Below, in pieces: positions 39,804-52,689 of a stretch of 64,000 nt of DNA. The translations under genes and the position numbers were made by a program. The stretch lies in assembly GCF_022539665.2 (NCBI RefSeq), contig NC_081336.1, forward strand, positions 3,550,221 through 3,614,220, read 5' to 3'. The notes beneath the pieces are model-generated. The model worked only from the letters and a program-made list of their open reading frames with translations. It was not told the DNA's origin and did no database searches. This DNA is from Daphnia carinata (Eukaryota; Arthropoda; Branchiopoda; Diplostraca; Daphniidae). Numbering within the stretch: the stretch's first letter is position 1; each line of letters starts with the position of its first letter.

Positions 39804-42294
39804 ATGTTGAGTAAGGATTAAACCAAGAATATATTGACGGTGTTACATCCACTTTATTCTCAAATTTTCATCAGACAACCAGCAAGGTTTAGTTTTCATC
39901 GAGCAGCATGCCAGCAGGGTGACATGTTACAGTTCACAGTATGGACATGTAACAGGAGTTTCATACACAGCCAATAATTTGGTTGGTCCTCCCTCTAGAT
40001 TCCCAGCTTATGGTGATTTTCCAGAAACTTATGTTCCGGTACTTCTATCTGGATTAATACAGCTTGAACCAAAGACTGGAACTGGCATTAACTTTTTTTT
40101 TTCCTTAGAGAACATATGGGTGTTGGTGGAAAGAATCATCAAACATTGTTAAAGGGAAAAATGAGGTTGACCAAACAGGAGAGGATTTTATTGGTATAAA
40201 AATTTTTGTATTTTTATTTGTTTTGTTTTTTTGAAAACATTTATATAGCTTACATATAGATGTCCAATTCCCAAAGCCGGTATATCCTTACTGTGTAAAT
40301 GTATATGAAACATATAATTCTGGTTGTGTAAGACGGCTTTGGGCAGGTGATGGCCAAGGAAACTGGAAACTCTTTCATGAACATCCTATGAAAAAATCAC
40401 TAAAACAGTCACAAATATTTTCTCCTGAACCCCATCATTTACCATTTCTGACTAGGTAACTGAAAAAGAATTATCAAATTGGTACCTTATGCACCTCAGA
40501 CACTTATGTTTGTATTTTGTACTGTTCAGCCTTATTAGGATCGAAATCGATAGCAGTTTTGCCGACTATTATCCCGAGGTCGATGCCGTCCTTTTAGTGG
40601 GTACGGAAACCTATCCTGCTCCTGAGGAGTCGCTGAAGTTGAGTGTGTTAGGGCTATATGCCAAAGTTGTTGGATTGGGACTTCATCATCTAGTGCCTGG
40701 CTTCAATACCCTAGAAAGCATACAGCGACTTTGTCTTACCGACAAACTACCCCAAAACGCAAGTGTTTGCCATCTGAGCAATCTACCTGTAAGTTAGAAT
40801 TCCTCCACTGGCTGCATGCCGGTGAAAAATTTTACGTTGTTTTACAAGTTTTTATCGTTCAGGAGGAGATATTACGTGTTATTCTAGCGCTTTTGGATCT
40901 TCGCAGTTTGTGTTCGTTAGCGTGCGCTTCTTCTTTGTTCAACAAAATCTGCAAGGATTCTGTGCTCTTTACCTCAGTGAATTTAAAAGTACCAATAAAT
41001 TCTTTCACTCTATTGACAGATCAAGTTTTTTTAGTTTTTTTTATTAACTTTTAGCCCTATTGGTATTGTGTCAATCTCCCAGCATTGAAATGGTTGGGAG
41101 TTCGTAGTCAGTGTTTGCAGTACTTGGATCTGTCGTGGTGCGGAAGCTATGGAAAATTTAGTTCATCTGATTTTTCGTGGTATGTCGCTATTAAAATTTG
41201 GCTTCCATTCAGATCCCAATGTAAATAGTGTATGTTTGTGTCTTAGGTTCATGAAACAATATGGAAAACGGTTACGAATTTTACGCCTAGAGAATTGCAG
41301 TTTTCTAAATAACGAAGCTCTTTATTCGATTTCCACCTCAAGTCCTTATTTACAAGGTTGTATGAAATCCCTATTCTGCTTCTATCCAACACAAAAAATA
41401 ATAATTTGTTTTAATTGCTAGAATTGAACTTGCGGGGTTGTCGCCATTTAGAATCGACTGCGTTTTGGCACTTGGGAAAGTTACATATGATGGAAAGACT
41501 TATTTTGGACAGCACACAAATTGAATTACCTACGCTGCTAGTCAGCTTGCAGTCCATGGCATCACTTTCTCATCTGTCGCTTGGTCGTTCATCGTCTTTT
41601 CAACAGCTGTGCTTCGCCTACTGATAAACCATATTTTGTTTCTAGCGCAGGTGGTTGCCAAAACCTTTCTCTTTTGGGATCATTGGATGAAATAAGTCGT
41701 TGGCTAAATCGCCACCGACCAGGCATTGTATCTCTCGATTTCTGGAGAAGTGGTCATCTCTCCAACCATGGAATGGAAGCTCTTATAGGACTTGAGCATT
41801 TGAGAGAACTTGATATCGGCTGGTGGTATGTGGATTGAGGAACATAATCAGGACACGGTTAATTTTGTCCTATTCCGATTTGCATGATCTGTTTCAGTGG
41901 TCTACCGCCCAATGGTAACTGGATATCCCAATTAGCAAATCGCTGTCGGTCGCTAGAGAAATTATTTCTTACCGCAGCGAGAATCGTTAAAGACGCTGAT
42001 TTGGTAGCTATCGCGCAATATTGCCCAAATTTAAAACAACTGGATGTGCTAGGAAATAGCTACATAACGTGGGAAGGATGTAACAGGTTAATGAAATGCT
42101 TTATCCGCTTCGCTTAGCATTAATTTCTAAGTATTTCCCTTTTTGTTTAACATAGAGTACTTGACAAATGTCGGAAGCTGCGGCTACTGGATGTTAGCTA
42201 CTGCTGTCAGATTGAAGCGGTACACGTCGCGAATTGGAGAAGAACTCATCCTAATGTTAGCATCAAACGCATTTTTGTTAACGAAGAAGATTAG
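39804..42294 (+). CDS. FBXL4: F-box and leucine-rich repeat protein 4
   Basis: Substrate receptor of an SCF ubiquitin ligase; vertebrate FBXL4 acts at mitochondria to limit mitophagy. Exons: 39804-39810, 39875-40038, 40109-40193, 40260-40455, 40530-40788, 40863-40988, 41055-41179, 41247-41356, 41422-41583, 41651-41825, 41898-42086, 42156-42294, with consistent phases (1737 nt, 578 aa). Order: an N-terminal discoidin-like domain (SSQYGHVTGVSYTANNLVG, PRTYGCWWKESS, VYPYCVNVYETY, LIRIEIDSSFADYYPEVDAV), an F-box (LSNLPEEILRVILALLDL), then about nine leucine-rich repeats (LNLRGCRHLESTAFWHLGKL, LRELDIGWCGLPPNG, LKQLDVLGNSYITWEGC, LRLLDVSYCCQIEAV). The 7-nt first coding exon is inferred. It gives an N-terminus about 45 residues shorter than human, so an upstream targeting exon may be missing. 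The exon ending at 41583 uses a poor donor (GTCGTT). Confidence 0.93.
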
Positions 42295-44344
42295 CGTGAA
42301 AGATGGTTTTCAAAATTTAGTTCTAATCAAGTGAAACCATGTTTGTGAGTTTTGCCAATTACATCTTGCACCTGTTATGAATGAAAGTCAACTGAATCAT
42401 TACAACTGGCATTGTATTAAACGAAGTTTAACATTTCTTTTGAAATGCGACTACGAAAAAATAATTTGCAATTAGCAAAACACCCCCAAAATATGAACGA
42501 CTAGTCAAACACTGACAAACAGGTTCCATTTCAAAACTGTCTATTAATTCGTTAGCGTACTGACAGAATTTCTGTTCGTCTATGTGGTACAATAAAGCCG
42601 TTGCTTTTGAACACATTTATCGAGTTGCGGTTTGAGCGATGAAGCAAGTGAGTAGAGATCGTTTAGAAGCGAAAAAGTGCCATTGAGGAGAAATTGAAAA
42701 AAAAAAAAATATAATAATAACCCTTCTAACAGTGGTAACAATGGTAGGCTTGGGAGTAGCGCACCAATGCACCTGCTTGGCTTCAGTACAGGACGTGCCT
42801 ATTAACAACTGAAAAGAAAGGAGACTTTCTCCAATTGGCAAGAAAGCAACGTTTATCTTCTACATTTCCCAAATTTCACAGCGCTCGAATATAAAACAGG
42901 AATTGCTGCCGCGATGTTGTATCTATCCAACATTTAATCTCCTCGTAATGCTTGGACACGTTTGCCAATAGGTTTCTAATATCCCACTGACGTCATAAAC
43001 GGCAGGTTTCAACAGGAAACAAAGCAGTGATTAAACGACGTGGAGAAAGGCTGTTGGAAGAAAGTAGGAATTTTTCTGTGCTCAATCAAATTGAAATAAA
43101 GTTTGTTCCTTAAAGGAGGATATAGTAATACGACTGTGAACACAACAGAATATCTTTTTTTGGGGAGGGGGATTACGATCTGGGACTGGGAACTGTTCCC
43201 TGGGTTATGATGGCCAGAGCATACGTTACCAGTGATACGGAACGATATTTATTTACTGAATGAGCGAAAGTTATTTGCAGATAAACTTACTAAATTATCC
43301 TTTTTGGTATATTTTATTTATGTTTGCTTTCGTCGGAACATGCACAGACGAGGGCTTATCATCGATTCACAGCGGGGGTACGTTATTGCCTTATACTACA
43401 TGCAGCTTTCTTGTGCAACATTTATCCTGCTCAACATAACCGTATTTCTTATACATTAGCCTTATGACGTCACTTTCCTACGTTGATATTTTGGCGATTT
43501 TTCCTCGAGAATTCATTTTCTTTTATGGTGGGTTTATCTACAACCTAAATTGCGCAATAGGAATATTGCAAAGCATAAAAACCTGGCCGGAAGAAAGCTT
43601 TAACCTACTCCAGAAATGTCAATAGTAAACCAGATTGAAACTCATTAAATTTAATGTTAAATCGATTACGGTCGCAACAATGTCATAGCAGGAAATCGTT
43701 TTATTAAACTTAAAAATCCAAGGACGATTTCAGTAAATTATGTTCCACCCGTTTACGCTTTGCATCCCGTGGCGTTGTGGCATGCTAACGTGATCTACGA
43801 GTTTAACAGCAGTCTACTTATATTGCAATAAAGAAAGTATCATTTGAATTATAGTTTGATGACGAGAGATTCTTCATTCCCACCGTCTATTAATAAAGCC
43901 CAATTTTCGGCGTCAAATGAGTTCGCCATCCGATCTATAACTCCGCTCTTCCGTACTATAAAATTATGGGCCACCAGCACATCTACCGGCCATACTTTTC
44001 CGATCTCTAGCTATCCTATATTACAGAGGAAAGTCATATATTGCGCGCCTGGTTTAACAAAACGCAACCGCCGTAAATTGGATTATTCGCATAGACTATT
44101 TAGCAAATAATCACTCGCCAGCACGGCCACGGTAAACATACGTTAATACCAGTTTGTACTAGCATTATTAGATCTGGAGATCTCCACGCTGTTATTGCTG
44201 TGTAAATGACATAATTGGGAGCTGTTGGACATTTGGGTTAATTGAAAAAAACACTGACGCGTGCTGGATACAGAATGAATGGGAGTTTTCTCCGGCAGCT
44301 CAACGCCGGCGTTCCATGAACAACCGAGACGAAATAAAAAAAAA
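42295..44344. other. Intergenic region with no supported gene
   Basis: Two kilobases between FBXL4 and the cuticle duplication. Only short open frames occur, none with splice support or a recognisable motif. Confidence 0.6.
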
Positions 44345-44570
44345 AATGTGTGAGAGTATATCAGCATGTGACTACCGAGTTAAAACATTGAGGAGAAAAT
44401 TTAAAAACTCTTTGTTTTCCTTACAGAGCACGCGATTTTCTGGCCGCGTGAAAGCGAAAAAAAAGTAGGAAAAAAAAGAGAAAAATTCCAAAAGAAATGC
44501 ACGGAGGATGTTTGGTCTTCTCTCACTGGTCAGTTTCTTGTTCCCACCTGCGGCGGCTATTTGGAGAACA

Positions 44571-44576
44571 TATAAG
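44571..44576 (+). promoter_or_regulatory. TATA box of the cuticle gene
   Basis: TATAAG lies 112 bp upstream of the ATG, in a conserved position in both copies of the gene (TATAAA at 60411 in the second). Confidence 0.6.
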
Positions 44577-44682
44577 GCTCCATGTTCCTCCTGTTTTTCG
44601 TTCCATTCCTGCCGCGTTTTCAATATAGTTACAGTGTTGTAGGTGGTAGCGGATTTGTACTACCACAAACTAATATAGAAAA

Positions 44683-46220
44683 ATGAAGGTAAATTCGAAT
44701 GAAAATCTTCATCGACTCTTTTTACAGCGGTATAAAGAAATCAATTTTTGTGTTCCTCAAATTTATAGGTGTTTTGCATATTGGTCGCCATCGTAATGGT
44801 GAGTGAAGTAGCTGCTAGAAGAGCTGCAACGAGACAAGCGTCCCCTGATGAATACCAACCCGAGTCGAAAGCTTACGTAAGTAGTTACACTCATTTTATT
44901 TTTCATATTCTGAAAAATAATTAATCTTGTCACGGGTAACAGGGAATGCCTTACAACTTTGGCTATTCGGTTTATCATCCCCCCTCTTACAATGACTACG
45001 GTCATCAAGAGACAAGCGATGGCAAACGAGTTGATGGCGAGTATCGTGTTGCACTTCCCGACGGCCGCACGCAAATCGTGACTTACTATGTCGAAGGTGA
45101 CAGTGGTTTCCAAGCCAAGGTCCGTTATGAACCTACCGTAAATGGGCCACCACCCAGCACACCCTATGAAGGTCCCGAACCGCATCACGAAGCCAGGCGA
45201 CCGGCTTATGCACCTGTACATGAACCGAGAAGACCGCACTATCCTCCACCTTACGAGCCACAAAGACCTCTTTATTCTCCACCGCAAGAATCTCTTTACC
45301 GTCCAAAGGAACCTGAGTATCCACCTGCACATTTACACAAGAAGCCGTTTTACGTAGAGACGCCAACGGAATCAAGTGAAGTTCCTGTTGATGAAGAAGA
45401 ACCTTCCACCGTTTCCCCACCGGTTATCGAAGAACCGAAATCCGAACCGGAACCAATCAGTGAAGGCCGCCGGCCTCACGATGGCTATTCTGAAAACCCT
45501 TCTGCTAAACCTTATACCAGACCAAACCCATACCCACAGGGCTACGTTCCTTACGCTCAACGTGAACACCCTCAACCTCACGATGGCTATTCTCCCAAGT
45601 TGTACAAACAATTTCAAGGAGACTACGGTAGGAGAATCCAGCCTCATGATGGTTATTCTCCTAAACCTTACAATGAGCGTAAGGAAGAATATACACCTAA
45701 TTTACCTCACGATGGCTACTCACCCAAGCTGTACAACGAGCCCAAAGAAGCATATCCTACTAAACCTTACAGACACGAAGGTTATCCCGCTACCTCCTAT
45801 GAAGGCTCCACACCTAAACCTTATCCACCCAGGATTGCTGAAGATTATCCTCCTCGCCGTTTACCTCACAGCGGTTACACGAAGTCAAATGAAGTTAGTG
45901 AAGAACAACAGCCAACGAGACCGTCCCATCCGCGTTACCACGACGGTTACCTCGAAAGACATCCTCATCGAGAATTGAAGCCAAGTGTTGAAGTTGGAGA
46001 AAGAAAACCTCATACGGGTTATCCCGACGACGGCGTGACTCACGCCGGTCGTCCTACCAGTGAGAAACGAAGGCGTAGCCAATCACCGAGGAAAGTACGC
46101 CAACGTTACGTGCAAACAAATTTGCGTAGAGTTCAAGATGTTAGGGAGAGGCAACCAAGCCAGCGTCGGTTGGTCCGAATGGCAGTACAACCTTATCACG
46201 CTGCAATGACTAGACAATAA
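44683..46220 (+). CDS. Cuticular protein with chitin-binding Rebers-Riddiford domain
   Basis: A secreted structural protein of the exoskeleton. Exons 44683-44688 (codes only Met-Lys, typical of arthropod cuticle genes), 44769-44876 and 44943-46220 give 1392 nt and 463 aa. Seen: a signal peptide of about 20 residues (MKVFCILVAIVMVSEVAA), then a Rebers-Riddiford chitin-binding domain (GHQETSDGKRVDGEYRVALP, DGRTQIVTYYVEGDSGFQAK), then a long proline/tyrosine-rich tail with repeats of the form P-H-D-G-Y-S-P-K-x-Y and other HxGY variants, ending in a basic segment (SEKRRRSQSPRKVRQRY). The domain is nearer RR-2 than RR-1. A near-identical but broken copy lies 16 kb downstream. The HDGY repeats may be cross-linking or hydration motifs, which is inference. 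Confidence 0.92.
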
Positions 46221-46539
46221 TGAGGCTCGTTTTTTCAGTTCCTATTACACCAGACAGAGGTGCAGGACACCAACACTGGTCATTTTTCGTTTTCTAAATA
46301 TTTCATTAAAGTTTTAACCTTTTTCATAGCTTCAGTTTACTTTCGTTTTACAATTCGTTACGATGACAGTATGTGAACAGTAACAGTGTTAAAGCAGACT
46401 TGTTTCTTAGCATTGTTTTATTTTGGTTGTTGAATTTTCTACATAAACATGCACCTCTCAATCAATACATTTTTCGATTAATTACATAATTCAATTTACA
46501 TAATTCGATTAAGGCGATGGTTTCTCTGTCTTTCGCGAG

Positions 46540-48021
46540 TCTTCCATTTTCATGAGGTGCGCTTGAATGGTGGTTTCTAGGCTCTGTATAGTGATCTGTG
46601 GACATTCTTGGCTCTCAATACTTCTTTGGTGAGTTGCAGCGATTTGGTCGGCATTTTAGACAACTCAGCAAAAAACGATTGAAAATTTTGCATTACTTTA
46701 CGCCATTCGATTGGAGACAAACGATCACCTGGTATCTTATTCGAGGCATAGACTACCCAGTTGTTAAATTCTTGATGACAGGGCTTGTTATTGGAATCCA
46801 TTTGTCAAGGAAGATTAGCTATCTTAATAGCTGCTAATACAGGAGGTTGCCTTCCATCCGCAAAAGTGACCAAGAAGCGAACGTTTTCTCCGATGTCTTT
46901 ACCAAAAATGGACAGTACCGAATTGAAGATGTACGTCTGAGAGCTCGTAAGGCGAGCCAGCGAAGCCTGCACTACAAAGCCAACTGTGTCCAATGCCTAC
47001 CATAATAATGAAAAATAAATCCAAAGTGAAAGAATCATAAATAAAAATTTTGTAAATAATAACGAGACTATACATGAATGCCATTTTCGTGTTCAAAGAA
47101 TTGTTTGATGGGCGAAGTGATTTGTTTGTCACGCTGGATACCTTGGGTATCACCGAATCCAGGAGCGTCAACAATCGTCAGAGAACACGGAATGAGGAAA
47201 CCATTTCTGTAATGGATGTCATAAGCCGTAACTTCACTGGTCTGGCTAAAAGCTTGAGATGTCACGTCTTCATCGATAAGTATGAAACGAAAAGGATCCT
47301 CCCATCGAATGCCTAATACATAATTGATCATGGCATTGATCATGGTGGTCTTGCCTGAACCAGTGGCACCCAGCAGAAGAATGGTTTTGCATAGCTTGCT
47401 TCCGGAAGGATCTGGCTCACCGAAGGAGAATCGCCTGACGATGGAAGACGCTCCGGAGAAAATTGATGATCGTTTCAACGGCAACTTGTACACAGGCATG
47501 CAGTTAACGTATTTCATACTGCTACATTCGTTTTTTATTTCCATTGGTAGTCTGATCTTGTCAGTGCTTGATGCAATTTTGGGATCCAAATCATTCGTGT
47601 TGCTCATTAATACTTGTGGTTTTTCTAACTGTGTTGGTGGTGCGCGTTCTACTGCTTGGGTTGCGGATGGCAAAACTGATGCAACACCGAGCTCTGCTTT
47701 GAGCTTCCTGATCGCATTGGGTGGGACATGGCTCGTTAAGGCGTCTCCATTTTCCAATTCATCTTTGACATCGTCCACGTCCAGTAAGTTGTTGGCGACT
47801 AGCATATAACTAAAGGCGTCCAGTCTATGTTTTTTCAGAATTTTCATCAATTCAGGGGACAACAAGTGAACAGCTGAATCCTTGAGGAAGGGCATAGCGC
47901 TGGACACAGCAGACGTCCCTTCCTTTACGATGTTGAAATAGATGTTGATTATTTCACTCATGTTGGCTTGCGAGTCTTTCATGAGGCGCTCTAGGCGCTG
48001 AACTTCCTTATCTACGTCCAT
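46540..48021 (-). pseudogene. Septin/AIG1-like P-loop NTPase, copy A (truncated pseudogene)
   Basis: Exon 1 (47074-48021) is fully open and nearly identical to that of copy C: a helical N-terminus (MDVDKEVQRLERLMKDSQAN), P-loop GATGSGKTT, and a G3-type DAPGFGDTQG. Exon 2 starts at 46996 and reads ALDTVGFVVQASLARL, but a Cys-to-stop change (TGA, 46805-46807) follows ANLP. A frameshift occurs near 46600, and homology ends abruptly at about 46540. The last 300 or so codons, including both cysteine clusters, are gone. It could still make a 336-residue G-domain fragment. The breakpoint abuts the cuticle gene's 3' flank. Confidence 0.85.
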
Positions 48022-49717
48022 TTTTCTTTTTTTGTGTCACCTTACGCCAATCTGAAAATAGCAAAAATGCACAGCGTAACTTAATAATAAATAAATAACT
48101 TCGCTCTAACCGGCTTGATAGGTTACATCTCTTAGCCAAACCTTTATGTAATGTATATAGTAATTTTTAACCAACTTGTTTTACCTAACTCTTTCCTGTG
48201 ATAATCTCTAGTGGAAAATCGACAGACATTTTTCTATTGCAAATTCGTTTGCTTATGCACAAAACTTAACTATTATCTACTGTACATAGCCACATAATAC
48301 TGCATCATTCCTTGTGCTACCTAATCATAATACAGTTTCTGTATTGCAACAAAAAAAGAGGCTAGGGATCAATAAACATTGAATAATTATTCCTATTGAC
48401 TGAAATGTTGAATACAGTGAAGAACTAATAAGGTTAGTTTGCAGGAACTTTTATGGTCGCAATAGCAAGAACCATATTGCGAAGACACAATATTGAGTCA
48501 ACGAGGAGTAACGTCTAATGGTGATGACAATATTCAACGGGCACTGATATAGTTTGATGGGGTTATTTATCTTTGTGTTATCAAACGTTATCCAGGTTGT
48601 ATTTGTGGGGCATTCGTGTCAGCGTACTGTACGTCAGTGTGTTTATATTGACTGTTATCCAGAGCAAGCAAACATTTCGAGATAAACTTTGGAGTTGATT
48701 ATTAAAGTCGATCGAGTTCTTTTCACCATGTATACCTTGTCAAAGTTGGACTGTAATAAAGGAGCGTAACGATACGTCCAGAGAGAAAAAATCGCGAATA
48801 AAAACTAAATAGGGCCCTATCTAATGATGTTACCAAAGCAAGTATGCATAACTAGACTACATGGAGGTGTTGCTTGCGAATTTAAGAAAAGAATTCTTTT
48901 CAACATCGTGAAATGCAAATTGCCTCGTTGCTTCAAAAAGATATTGCGAAACGAAAGCATAAACTGGGAGGTGAGTAGGTAGCTGTTCAAAACAACGATA
49001 AAACTCATAGCGACTATAAGGAAAAAACAGCATATTTGTAAAAAAAAAACCTAAAACACGATATTGGAACTGTTCTCGTTACACCAAACGAGCCAACTGA
49101 GTTTCTAGAATATTTAAACTAAGGAATGGGCCGGAAACTAAAGGAAAACCGAAAGTCCCATAGATGCAATAGCTCACCGAGTTTGCACTCTGTTGCGTGT
49201 TATACTTTATTTGCTTGTTACCTTGGAGTTTCCTGTTCTATAGTTTGGGCACGGCACCCATACACAATCGAATGAACTGCTAAGAATTAGTTAGCTATCG
49301 ACATAATCTGATTCATCAAATTAAACCCGCCATAAACAAGCGTGTTTTGATCCGTGACATAAACTAAAGGCAAAATAACTAAATTTCTAGTTGGTAGGGT
49401 GCATAAAAAAGACAACACAGAGATTGCTTTTAACTGATGAATTTATTCAATCTTGTATTTAACCCCCTGTACCCATTTAAAAATCGATAACCGTTACAAA
49501 GTAAGATAAAAATTACACTTCCGAATATTTAGCAAGCGCATTTGAAAGCCAAATTGCGGTGATAATTCATAAAATGATTACTTGAACTATAAAAATAAAA
49601 AAAACTTTAATGGTTAACTGGAAAAGATATCTTTCTTGCTTCAATATTTCCTCGTAAGCTTGTATGTTCTAGTTAGTTTTTGTACTGCTTGGCTAAATCA
49701 CCGCCATCCGTTACGTC
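48022..49717. repeat. Duplicated flank X between NTPase copies A and B
   Basis: 5' flank of copy A running into the 3' flank of copy B. Its left part is nearly identical to 56977-58065, its right part (from about 48655) to about 53545-54568. It contains matching short strings such as GGAGCGTAACG and a 63-codon antisense frame present in each copy, which probably reflects duplication and not a gene. A 5' untranslated exon is possible. Confidence 0.8.
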
Positions 49718-51649
49718 TTACGGGAGCTCAGCCGTTCTCTTTAGATCTTCCAAACTTTTAATTCTCTCCTCGTGTCCAGATTTTTTATTTTTTTTCTCGT
49801 CTTTGATCATCAGGTTAATATATTCGGGAGCGGATAGCGGAGATGCATCACACAGTTCTATCTCTTTTAAATAATTTAAGTAGCTTCTACTCTTATCTAT
49901 TATTTCAATGATATCTGATTTCAGCTTCGCCGCCTCTCCTTGCAAGGCATCCTTTAGTTCTTCCGCATTTAGAGTCTTTTCCTTTGCGTCATCGTACTTC
50001 TTGCGAATTTCATGAAATGTGCGAGTTTCGTCTTCTTGAACGTATTCCCATCTAGTGAGTTCGTATGAGTGGTGTTCCTTGGCGCAGCGTTTAGGGCACA
50101 TCTGGCACTCATTACCATACCTTGAGGCGACCACTGCACCAACACACACTAGACTCGCTACTGGTACGACATTGTTAGCAATAAACCTAAAAATCTCCTC
50201 CTTTGCAATGAACTCAAAGAAACCTCCGCTAGCTTTCACAGCCATTCCGACACTTGCAGAGCCACCGGTTACCAGAGCCATTTTTATTGGTTCCCAGAAT
50301 GCAGGAGAGGGCATCCATGAATTTGGGTAGCAACGACGACACGTTACTTTGCAAATAGTGCAATTCAATGCTTTCTCATTCGTTTTGAGCTCAATCTGTT
50401 TCTTCTTGCGTACTTTCACAGTGATTTCAAAGTCCTTATTAGCGTTAACATGTTCTTTGTTCGAGGCGATGATTTCCTCGATCTTTCGTAATTCTTCCAT
50501 TTTCATGAGGTGCGCTTGGATGGTGGTTTCAAAGTCCTGCATAGTGTTACGGAAGTTTTCTTGGCTATTCAGTACTTTTTTTGTTAGTTCGAGCGATGTG
50601 ATCGGCATTTTGGATAACTCAGCAAAAAACGATTGAAAATTTTGCATTGCATTGTCCCATTCGATTGGGGACAAACGATCTCCTGATCTCTGATTCGAGA
50701 CATACATTGCACGGTTGTTAAAAACCTGGTGGCAAGGCTCCCCATTGGAGTCCAGTAGACAAGGAAGCTTAGCCTCCCTAATTGCCGCTAAGACAGGAGG
50801 TTGCCCTCCATCAGCGAAAGTGGCCAAGAAGCGAACATTTTTTTCGATGTCTTTGCCAAAAATGGACAATACCGTATTGAAGATATACGTCTGAGAGCTC
50901 GTAAGACGAGCCAGCGAAGAGTGCACTACAAAGCCAACTGCGTCCAATGCCTATAATAATAAAAAAATACAAATAAAAAATTAAAAAAAAAAACATAAAA
51001 AAATATTTTGTAAATAACAATGACACAATACCTGAATGCCATTTTCGTGTTCAAAAAATTGTTTGATGGCCGAAGTGATTTCTTCGTCCCTCTTGATACC
51101 TTGGGTATCACCGAATCCAGGAGTGTCAATAATAGTCAGAGAAAAAGAAATTTGGAAACCATTTCTGTGATGGATGTCATAAGCCGTAACTTCACTGGTC
51201 TGGCTAAAAGCTTGAGTTTTCGTTTCTTTTTCATCAACAAGAATAAAACGGAAAGGATCCTCCCATTGAACGCCTAGTACATAATTGATCATGGCATTGA
51301 TCATGGTGGTTTTTCCTGAACCGGTGGCACCCATCAGAAGAATGGTTTTGCATGGCTTGCTTCCGGAAGGATCTGGCTCACCAAAGGAGAATCGCCTAAC
51401 GATGGAAGGCGCTCCGGGGAAGTTTGGCAATTTTTTTAACGGTAACTCGTACACATTCATGCCATTTTCTATTCGCATATTGGTACATTGGTTTTTGATT
51501 TTTATTGCTAGCCTGTTCTCGTCAGAAAGTGGTGCAGCTTCCTGATCCAAAGGAATTGCGATGCCCGCTGGTTCTTGCTGCTGATCTGGTATTACGGCTG
51601 CAACTCCAAGGGCCATACATAGACGCTCGATTTGCTCATAAATGTCCAT
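49718..51649 (-). CDS. Septin/AIG1-like P-loop NTPase, copy B
   Basis: Minus-strand exons 51032-51649 and 49718-50950 give 1851 nt and 616 aa. Seen: a short N-terminus (MDIYEQIERLCMALGVAAVI); P-loop GATGSGKT at residues 107-114; DTPGFGDTQG; a G4-like TFAD (usual N/TKxD); helical segments (LTKKVLNSQENFRNTMQDF); a first cysteine cluster CTICKVTCRRC; a hydrophobic stretch (NNVVPVASLVCVGAVVASRY); a second cluster CQMCPKRCAKEHHSYE; and a charged C-terminal helix. The G domain resembles septin/AIG1-type TRAFAC GTPases, but I cannot name the family, and function is unknown. Compared with copy C it lacks about 110 N-terminal residues, and a Lys-to-stop change removes the last 15 residues. The start at 51649 is the first ATG in frame. 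Confidence 0.85.
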
Positions 51650-52689
51650 TTTCCACCTAAACACAGCCTGAAATAGTCCGAAAAAACATTTTTTACTAGG
51701 ATTTCATTAAAAGAAACAGTCGTCTAAGTAGGATACATCTCTTGTTGAACACTACAAAAACGTCTTTTAAAACGATTCCGTTTTACCTTGCCATTTCCTT
51801 TGAAAATCTGTAAAATGTTTTAAACAATGCTTTTGCCCTGTTTTAAATTTTCACTTATGTTAAAAAAACTTGCTGTAAAACTCTGATCTAAACATAGCCA
51901 CATTTACCACGCTAAAATATATCTCATACTTCCTATTCATTATGCTGCTGAAGTGCCTGTACTGCCACAGGCAAAAGAAGCTAAGAATTAATCATTATTT
52001 GCATCATTAGAATGTTAAAAATAACTGACTTGTTTAATACATACTAAAACGACCGCAATAGCAAGAACAATGGCGCATACGGAAACCGTCAAGACTCACA
52101 GGTCAGATTTAATAGTAGGACGATATTGTTCTAAATTTGCTGTTATATAGATAATTTAACGCCAAATTTTCATGGTTTTCCCGTACTAGGTTATCTTCCT
52201 TTAATTTTTTTTAAAGGCGTACATGTGGGGTAATCACGCGTCAGAGATCACCAGTAAATATATTGGCAGTTATACCCAGAACAAGACCCTTGTGAAAAGT
52301 TGTTGGGTTGTTTGATAAAAGTTGTGGGAGTTCGTGGTTAAAGTACTGTACATGGAGTTTTTTCATCGCGTAGCTTACCCATGTGAGAAAAAAGTAAAAG
52401 CGTGATGGAAGAAATACTGGAGAATAAAAGCAAAATCGTGCCATCTGCACTGATGGGATAAAGAAAAATAAACCTTCGTACGTGCACTTGTTGTTTGCGA
52501 ACTTGAATCAAGTGAAGGAAAAAAATTCTATTCGACATGTTGAATCATAATTTGTCTCGATTGCCTTCCAAGGGATAGCGGGACAAAAGTATAAACTGGG
52601 AGGTTGGGGGGGGGGGGGGGGCTGGGGACAAAAAATAAATTGCTATTTCCATTTCATTGATCATTGTCGTTATTTATGTGTTATTTGAA
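51650..52689. repeat. 5' flank of NTPase copy B (flank Y)
   Basis: Upstream of copy B, with a 16-base G run at 52606-52621. Parts (about 52430-52570) resemble 58800-58980 beyond copy C, including a string near GAATCAAGTGAAGGA, so this is an older duplicated flank. No further exon is supported. Confidence 0.6.

Larger units (their letters stand above)
44345..46480. repeat. Segmental duplication carrying the cuticle gene, copy 1
   Basis: This block, from GAGAGTATAT upstream of the promoter to CAATCAATACATTTTTC in the 3' flank, is matched in direct orientation at about 60187-62448. Coding parts look about 95% or more identical by eye. It flanks the NTPase cluster on the left. Confidence 0.85.

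Noticed and set aside
44763-45647. Long antisense open frames opposite the cuticle gene
   Set aside because: They mirror the repetitive, biased codons of the sense strand, have no start context or motif, and recur in the broken copy.
45460-45900. CRISPR-like spaced repeats in the cuticle exon
   Set aside because: The spaced CCTCACGATGGCTATTC-type units are in-frame codons of the HDGY protein repeats in a eukaryotic gene, with unequal spacing.
46577-46801. Independent small gene starting within NTPase copy A
   Set aside because: It is the continuation of exon 2 after the premature stop, and it ends in a frameshift relative to copy C.
48817-49008. 63-codon open frame repeated at 53708-53899 as a conserved small gene
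   Set aside because: Its conservation is explained by the segmental duplication of the whole flank, and a near-identical frame carries no recognisable motif.
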